DNA of 10,978 bases, taken from contig DGLO01000025.1 in assembly GCA_002388005.1 (NCBI GenBank), positions 802-11,779 of the forward strand. Direction: 5' to 3'. Numbering within the stretch: the stretch's first letter is position 1; the number at the start of each line of letters is the position of its first letter. The notes beneath the pieces were generated by a model, which saw only the letters and a program-made list of their open reading frames with translations, searched no databases and was not told where the DNA came from. Made by a program: the position numbers and the translations under genes. Positions 6,143 through 10,978 of the stretch are shown here, one piece after another. This stretch comes from Candidatus Neomicrothrix sp. UBA4542. Lineage in GTDB: Bacteria; Actinomycetota; Acidimicrobiia; Acidimicrobiales; Poriferisodalaceae.

Positions 6143-7998
6143 GCTCGACCTTGGGTGCGTTCATGGACTGCGCTCGCCACGTTATTAGGTAGCCACGACA
6201 AACTCATTAGGTCCTCTAGCGATGCTTGTTGCACTTTTCTCACGCCACCAAATTCTTTGATCAACCTTTTACGGCGTACATCTCCAAGACCCGAAATTCC
6301 GTCGAGAACGCTCCGAGTCATTCTTTTGTTGCGTAATTGACGGTGATAGGCGATGGCAAAACGGTGGCTTTCATCGCGAATACGTTGCAGCAGGTACAAG
6401 GCCTCCGAACCGCGGGGTAGTTGAATCGGTTCAGGTTCACCTGGAACGAAAACCTCTTCAAATTGTTTTGCTAGTGCAGCGACTGGAATTTCCTCGCTCA
6501 AACCAAGCGTGTCAAGTACGCGTCGAGCTACTCCTAGCTGACCTTTTCCACCGTCGACCACCAGAAGCTGAGGGGGGTAGGCGAATTTGTTGGATTCGTT
6601 CGGCGCTGACCCTCTTTCCTGCAAATAATTCCCTAAACGTCTTGATAGGACCTCTTCCATAGCCGCGAAATCGTCGTTTCCTGATACATCGCGAATTTTG
6701 AATCGCCGATATTCACTCTTTCGAGGCAGCGCGTCCTCTAACACCACCATCGAGCCCACGTAATCGGTGCCTTGCAAGTGACTCATGTCGTAACACTCAA
6801 TTCGTAGAGGCGCTTTAGGTAGGTTGAGATAGCGCTGCAATTCTTCTAGAGCTCTCGCTCGACTGTTGTGGTCGCTGCCGCGTTTGAGTCGATGTCGACC
6901 GAATGACTCCCGGGCGTTTCTTGTGGCGGTTTCATGAAGGGCCCGTTTGTCTCCGCGCTGTGGGACACGGATTTCCACTCGAGAGCCCCTTTGGGTACTT
7001 AGCCATTCTTGGTAGAGCGTTTGCTTTTCGGGGAGTTCAGGGACGAACACGTTTTTGGGCATACCGATCGGGTTGTCCTCGTGGTACAGGTCCTCGATCA
7101 CCCGTGCAACAAGGTCCGGTTGAGTCACGTCTTCCACTTTGTCGACGATGAACCCGCGCTGGCCCATGACGCGACCTTTTCTGACATAAAAGACTTGAAT
7201 TGATGCCTCCAACTCGTCATCGTGTATGCCGATAATGTCGAAATCTTCGTTGTTCGTTCCGGCGATCTGTTGTTTCTCGATTGCTTTTTCGACACTCGAC
7301 AGCCGATCTCGCAGCCTGGCTGCTAATTCGAACTCAAGGCTGTTGCTAGCTTCGTGCATTCGATGAGTCAGATTTTGGACGACATCGTTGGTGTGTCCTT
7401 CTAGGAATCGAATTAACTCCCGAACTAACTCTTTGTAATCCTCTTCAGTGATTTCACCAACACACGGACCGGCGCATTGCTCTATATGAAAAAGCAGACA
7501 AGGTCTTCCGAGCCCTCGATGTTCGGACATTTTGTTATCGCTGCATGTTCGAATCGGAAATGTCCTCAGTAACAAATCGAGGGTGTCTCGAATAGCGTGA
7601 GCGTGACCGAACGGTCCAAAATATCTGTTCCCCCGTTTTCGCTTTCCACGCATGACCATCGCTCGCGGCCAGTCATCTCGAAGGGTGATTGCCAAGAACG
7701 GGTACGACTTGTCATCTCGGAGGCGAACGTTGAAACGCGGTTGGTGGCGTTGGATGAGGCTGTATTCCAACATCAACGCATCAACCTCGGTCGCAACTTC
7801 GATCCATTCCACGGAAGTGGCTGTCGAAATCATCTGTACCGTCCGGGGGTGGAGATTCCTTGAGTCTTGGAAGTAGCTGTTGAGACGACTCCTAAGACTC
7901 TTGGCCTTTCCAACGTAAATGATGCGCCCATCATCATCTTTGAATAGGTAGCTCCCCGGAACATCGGGAACCGAGCCGGGTGCGGGGCGCAAGGGCAT
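6139..7998 (-). CDS. uvrC: Excinuclease ABC subunit C
   Basis: UvrC makes the two incisions flanking a DNA lesion after UvrA and UvrB have located it. The 619-residue protein has every expected part: an N-terminal GIY-YIG nuclease (GSYLF at 15-19, IIYVGKAKSLRSRL at 26-39); four cysteines, C152, C167, C175 and C179 (the last three in RPCLLFHIEQCAGPC), that match the reported iron-sulphur site of UvrC; a UVR motif that contacts UvrB (about 205-240); the RNase H-like second nuclease with D404 in CYDMSHLQG, D482 in LLVVDGGKGQ and H545 in RDESHRFA; and C-terminal helix-hairpin-helix motifs (GISGLGDVRRKRL). The first residue of the GIY signature pair reads S rather than the common V or I, a small change. 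A stop four codons upstream in frame fixes the ATG at 7998. It lies 29 bases after uvrA. Confidence 0.98.
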   Translation of the reverse strand: MPLRPAPGSVPDVPGSYLFKDDDGRIIYVGKAKSLRSRLNSYFQDSRNLHPRTVQMISTATSVEWIEVATEVDALMLEYSLIQRHQPRFNVRLRDDKSYPFLAITLRDDWPRAMVMRGKRKRGNRYFGPFGHAHAIRDTLDLLLRTFPIRTCSDNKMSEHRGLGRPCLLFHIEQCAGPCVGEITEEDYKELVRELIRFLEGHTNDVVQNLTHRMHEASNSLEFELAARLRDRLSSVEKAIEKQQIAGTNNEDFDIIGIHDDELEASIQVFYVRKGRVMGQRGFIVDKVEDVTQPDLVARVIEDLYHEDNPIGMPKNVFVPELPEKQTLYQEWLSTQRGSRVEIRVPQRGDKRALHETATRNARESFGRHRLKRGSDHNSRARALEELQRYLNLPKAPLRIECYDMSHLQGTDYVGSMVVLEDALPRKSEYRRFKIRDVSGNDDFAAMEEVLSRRLGNYLQERGSAPNESNKFAYPPQLLVVDGGKGQLGVARRVLDTLGLSEEIPVAALAKQFEEVFVPGEPEPIQLPRGSEALYLLQRIRDESHRFAIAYHRQLRNKRMTRSVLDGISGLGDVRRKRLIKEFGGVRKVQQASLEDLMSLSWLPNNVASAVHERTQGRA

Positions 7999-8004
7999 AC
8001 AGAA

Positions 8005-8031
8005 AGGCTATTCGCCCGCAAGCATGGTCAA
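8005..8031 (-). promoter_or_regulatory. Possible leaderless promoter of uvrC (TTGACC-15-TAGCCT)
   Basis: TAGCCT (8010-8005) lies at exactly -12 to -7 from the uvrC ATG, the same hexamer at the same place as upstream of rapZ. TTGACC (8031-8026), five of six matches to TTGACA, lies 15 bases upstream, shorter than the ideal 17, and overlaps the uvrA stop. There is no Shine-Dalgarno sequence before the ATG. Confidence 0.4.
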
Positions 8032-10877
8032 CTCGCTAGTAACGGCGACAAGAAGCGCCCAGTATGGCTCTCAGTGGCTTCGGCCACCCTTTCGGGGGTC
8101 CCGCTTGCGATAACTAGTCCACCACCATCTCCGCCTTCTGGTCCCATGTCGATAATCCAATCGGCGGTCTTGATGACGTCTAGGTTGTGCTCAATGACCA
8201 CAACGGTGTTGCCTTGATCAACCAGTCGGCTCAGGACTGCCAGTAATCGACGAATGTCTTCGAAATGCAGTCCTGTTGTTGGTTCGTCGAGAATGTAGAT
8301 CGTGTGTCCCGTCGGACGTTTCGATAGTTCACTCGCGAGCTTGACCCGTTGCGCTTCACCCCCAGAGAGGGTTGTGGCTGGTTGTCCTAGCCGGATATAT
8401 CCCAAACCTACGTCGACAAGGGTCCGCATATGTCGTGCGATGGGCGGATGGGCCGAGAAGAACTCCAAAGCTTCTTCGCAAGACATATGAAGAACATCGG
8501 AGATGGTTTTCCCTTTGAATTTGACCTCCAACGTCTCACGGTTGTATCGAGCTCCACTGCACTTTTCGCACGGCACATAGACATCGGGCAAGAAATGCAT
8601 TTCGATCTTTATGGTGCCGTCACCTGAGCATGCATCACATCTTCCACCTTTGACGTTGAAGCTGAAGCGGCCAGGTAGATAGCCGCGAATCTTGGCTTCA
8701 TTTGTCGCAGCGAACAGCTTCCGGATGTTGTCGAATGCACCCGTGTACGTGGCGGGATTCGATCTAGGCGTCCGACCAATGGGTGATTGGTCGATGTCGA
8801 TGACCTTGTCTAAGGCCTGCCAACCCTCAAGTGACGTGTGTAAACCAGGAACCTCTTTGGATTTGTAAATCCGTTGCATCAAAGATTTTCGAAGAATTTC
8901 ATTAATCAGGGTGCTTTTCCCTGAACCCGATACACCGGTGACCGCGACGAAACAGCCAAGCGGAATCTCAACATCGATAGAACGAAGATTGTTTTCTCTG
9001 GCCCCGCGAACAACGAGTGGCTGTTCCAGTGGTTGTCGACGAGACGTCGGGATCTCGATACATCGGATTCCTTTGAGGTACTCCCCCGTTACCGATCCTT
9101 TGGATCCTCGAAGTCCTTCCACTGGTCCGCTGTAGATAATTTCTCCGCCGTGTTCACCAGCTCCAGGTCCTATATCGACCACCCAGTCAGATGTCAGGAT
9201 CGTTTCCTGATCATGTTCAACAACCAGGACCGTGTTTCCAAGATCCCGAAGATGCTGGAGAGTCTCTATGAGCCGGCGGTTGTCTCGTTGATGAAGGCCG
9301 ATGGACGGCTCATCCAAAACATACAGAACGCCTTCCAAACCACTTCCGATTTGGCTTGCCAGGCGGATTCGTTGAGCCTCGCCACCGGCAAGCGTCGCCG
9401 CCGATCTATTCAAGGACAAATAGTCGAGGCCTACATCGAGCAGGAAGTTCAGTCGCGCGTCAATTTCTTTGACGATGGGCTCAGCAATGATGCGGTCTCG
9501 ATCGCTTAGCGCCAGCCCATCAATAATCTTTGCGGCCTCACCGATTGAAACTGAGCACATCTCGTGAATGTTGTGGCCAGCAACCCGAACCGCAAGCGAA
9601 ACTTCGTTGAGTCGCGCTCCTCCGCACGTCCCACAGGGCACTTCACGCATGTATCCCTCGATGCGGTCACGCGAATGGTCGCTATCGGTATCCGCATGGC
9701 GGCGCTGGAGTAGCGGGATTACTCCTTCCCAATGAGTCGTGTAGCTGCGACTTCGCCCGTAACGGTTCCGGTAGCGGACAGTGAACCTGCGGTTTTGTGG
9801 ACTGCCATTCAAGATCAGTTTTCGATGTTTCGCTGCGAGCTTGGACCAGGGTCGATCGATCGGAAGGTCAAACTCCTCACCTGTGGCCCGTAGGAGACGT
9901 CCGTACCAACGACTGGCGCCCGTCGCAAAGGGCGCTATTGCTCCTTCCTCGATCGTGAGGTCCGGGTTTGGAATGATGAGTTCTGGATCCACTTCGAATC
10001 GAGTTCCCAATCCATCGCAGGTACCGCATGCTCCGTAGGGCGAATTGAATGAAAAGTTCCTGGGGGCGAGTTCGTCAAAGGAACGGCCGGTGGTCGGGGA
10101 AAAGAGATGTTGGCTAAATGTGACAAGTTGAGGTTCAGCGTCTTCGGGCAGCAACTCGACCCAGACATGGCCGTCTGCCAATCCAAGGGCAGCCTCGACT
10201 GATTCGGCGAGCCGTTGTTCAATTCCTTCCCGCATGACGAGCCGATCGACGATGACTTCGATGTCATGATTGACGTACCGTTCGAGTCGTTCTTGGACCT
10301 GTGCCTCTTCCCCACCAAGCTCGACCACTTCCCCGTCCACGCGTGCCCTGGCGTATCCCTGAGCCGCCAAGTCCGAAAGCAGCGTGTGGTATTCCCCTTT
10401 GCGCCCTCGCACCACCGGCGCCAGCACTTGAAATCGGCCATCTACTGCTGTCTCTGTAATACGGTCAACGATCTCTTGGGGAGTTTGTCGCTGGACCACT
10501 TCGTCGGTTTCGGGATCGTGTTGTATCCCAACCCGCGCGTAAAGCAGTCGCAAATAGTCATAAACCTCAGTAATCGTCCCAACGGTGGAACGAGGATTTC
10601 GGCTCGCACTTTTCTGATCAATGGAGATTGCAGGTGAGAGACCTTCTAAAAAATCGACATCCGGCTTATCCATTTGCCCAAGGAACTGTCGGGCGTAGGC
10701 AGACAACGATTCCACATACCGCCGTTGACCCTCGGCGTAGATGGTGTCGAAGGCCAAGGACGATTTCCCGCTTCCCGATATCCCCGTGAACACGATCAGC
10801 TTGTCGCGTGGCAAATCAACGTCAACATTGCGCAGGTTGTTCTCTCGCGCACCGCGGACGATTAGTTGATCTCCCAT
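8028..10877 (-). CDS. uvrA: Excinuclease ABC subunit A
   Basis: UvrA is the damage-sensing ATPase of nucleotide excision repair, acting as a dimer that loads UvrB. The 949-residue protein is full length with two ABC modules: Walker A GISGSGKSS (32-40) and GVSGSGKST (648-656), signatures LAGGEAQRIRL (496-506) and LSGGEAQRVKL (837-847), and Walker B segments VLYVLDEPSIGL and IYILDEPTTGL. The C-terminal zinc module is intact (C747, C750, C770, C773). Two N-terminal CxxC sites are not: the positions I align to the usual cysteines read D121/T124 (HDPETD) and S260/T263 (SPTTG), while the second pair C284/C287 remains. The first signature has Ala instead of Ser. The ATG at 10877 gives a standard N terminus (QLIVRGARENNL). 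A TAGGAT hexamer lies at -15 to -10. No LexA-type palindrome is visible upstream, and uvrB is not in the window. Confidence 0.98.
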   Translation of the reverse strand: MGDQLIVRGARENNLRNVDVDLPRDKLIVFTGISGSGKSSLAFDTIYAEGQRRYVESLSAYARQFLGQMDKPDVDFLEGLSPAISIDQKSASRNPRSTVGTITEVYDYLRLLYARVGIQHDPETDEVVQRQTPQEIVDRITETAVDGRFQVLAPVVRGRKGEYHTLLSDLAAQGYARARVDGEVVELGGEEAQVQERLERYVNHDIEVIVDRLVMREGIEQRLAESVEAALGLADGHVWVELLPEDAEPQLVTFSQHLFSPTTGRSFDELAPRNFSFNSPYGACGTCDGLGTRFEVDPELIIPNPDLTIEEGAIAPFATGASRWYGRLLRATGEEFDLPIDRPWSKLAAKHRKLILNGSPQNRRFTVRYRNRYGRSRSYTTHWEGVIPLLQRRHADTDSDHSRDRIEGYMREVPCGTCGGARLNEVSLAVRVAGHNIHEMCSVSIGEAAKIIDGLALSDRDRIIAEPIVKEIDARLNFLLDVGLDYLSLNRSAATLAGGEAQRIRLASQIGSGLEGVLYVLDEPSIGLHQRDNRRLIETLQHLRDLGNTVLVVEHDQETILTSDWVVDIGPGAGEHGGEIIYSGPVEGLRGSKGSVTGEYLKGIRCIEIPTSRRQPLEQPLVVRGARENNLRSIDVEIPLGCFVAVTGVSGSGKSTLINEILRKSLMQRIYKSKEVPGLHTSLEGWQALDKVIDIDQSPIGRTPRSNPATYTGAFDNIRKLFAATNEAKIRGYLPGRFSFNVKGGRCDACSGDGTIKIEMHFLPDVYVPCEKCSGARYNRETLEVKFKGKTISDVLHMSCEEALEFFSAHPPIARHMRTLVDVGLGYIRLGQPATTLSGGEAQRVKLASELSKRPTGHTIYILDEPTTGLHFEDIRRLLAVLSRLVDQGNTVVVIEHNLDVIKTADWIIDMGPEGGDGGGLVIASGTPERVAEATESHTGRFLSPLLAS

Positions 10878-10908
10878 TGTCGTCGGATCCTATCCCGGGT
10901 CATCGCGA

Positions 10909-10935
10909 GAAACGGGGTGGGGGGCTTGCCGTTTC
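10909..10935 (-). terminator. Inverted repeat upstream of uvrA, possible weak terminator of the preceding gene
   Basis: On the minus strand GAAACGG (10935-10929) and CCGTTTC (10915-10909) form a perfect 7-base stem around a C-rich 13-base loop. It begins within the stop codon of the upstream reading frame and ends 31 bases before the uvrA ATG. No run of T follows, so it is not a canonical intrinsic terminator. The rest of the 56-base gap shows only TAGGAT (10892-10887), a possible -10 element for uvrA. Confidence 0.3.
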
Positions 10936-10978
10936 AGATAATGACAACAGATCGGAGTACTTCACCGCGTTCCATTTT
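10934..10978 (-). CDS. C-terminal tail of an upstream gene, possibly a zinc-type alcohol dehydrogenase (partial)
   Basis: The minus strand entering from the right edge reads KMERGEVLRSVVII followed by TGA. The pattern GEVxRSVV with a hydrophobic end resembles, from memory, the C terminus of zinc-dependent alcohol dehydrogenases and related medium-chain dehydrogenases. Fourteen residues cannot prove a family or even that the frame is coding. The frame, direction and 56-base spacing to uvrA fit an upstream gene on the same strand. Confidence 0.4.
   Translation of the reverse strand, partial: KMERGEVLRSVVII

Noticed and set aside
8011..8025. A five-codon ATG-to-TAG frame between uvrA and uvrC as a leader peptide
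   Set aside because: It has no ribosome binding site or regulatory amino acid pattern and is too short to distinguish from chance.
10878..10978. An SOS (LexA) box upstream of uvrA
   Set aside because: I looked for the actinobacterial GAAC-N4-GTTC pattern; the only GAAC is followed by GCGG and TGAA, which does not match.
1..10978. CRISPR arrays, insertion sequences, phage or defence genes
   Set aside because: No repeated arrays, transposase motifs or terminal inverted repeats are visible; nearly all of the sequence is filled by the housekeeping genes listed.

Overview
The window is a dense, single-strand block of bacterial housekeeping genes. Everything I can support is coded on the minus strand, so the genes are read from the right edge to the left. 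Base composition is close to balanced. The gene content (uvrA, uvrC, rapZ, then gap-pgk-tpiA), the Walker A arginine in RapZ and GTG starts suggest an actinobacterium with a compact genome. A marine or freshwater Acidimicrobiia-type lineage is my best guess, but this is inference without a phylogenetic marker.

From right to left: the last codons of an upstream gene (10934-10978, possibly the tail of a zinc-type alcohol dehydrogenase); a 56-base gap with a small inverted repeat; uvrA (8028-10877); uvrC (6139-7998); a class I SAM methyltransferase (5420-6142) whose GTG start overlaps the uvrC stop; rapZ (4516-5388); an 89-base gap with a possible promoter; gap (3425-4426); pgk (2275-3417, start reassigned); tpiA (1494-2264); and a long gene that runs off the left edge (1-1484). 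That last gene encodes an N-terminal thioredoxin-like domain (CPTC) joined to a large conserved domain of unknown function. No intergenic stretch exceeds 100 bases.

Functionally the block joins three modules: nucleotide excision repair (UvrA recognises damage, UvrC cuts; UvrB is not in the window), a RapZ-type nucleotide-binding regulator, and the middle of glycolysis (triose phosphate isomerase, glyceraldehyde-3-phosphate dehydrogenase, phosphoglycerate kinase). From memory of actinobacterial genomes, rapZ is usually followed by yvcK and whiA before gap, and tpiA by secG. None of these three is present here; the thioredoxin fusion lies where secG would be expected.

The most interesting observations are: (1) the thioredoxin fusion protein, nearly complete and uncharacterised; (2) three genes without a Shine-Dalgarno sequence (uvrC, rapZ and the fusion gene) that each carry a TANNNT hexamer at exactly -12 to -7 from the ATG, as expected for leaderless promoters inside the gene block; (3) a UvrA that lacks the cysteines of two N-terminal CxxC sites while keeping the C-terminal zinc module; and (4) the missing yvcK/whiA/secG genes.
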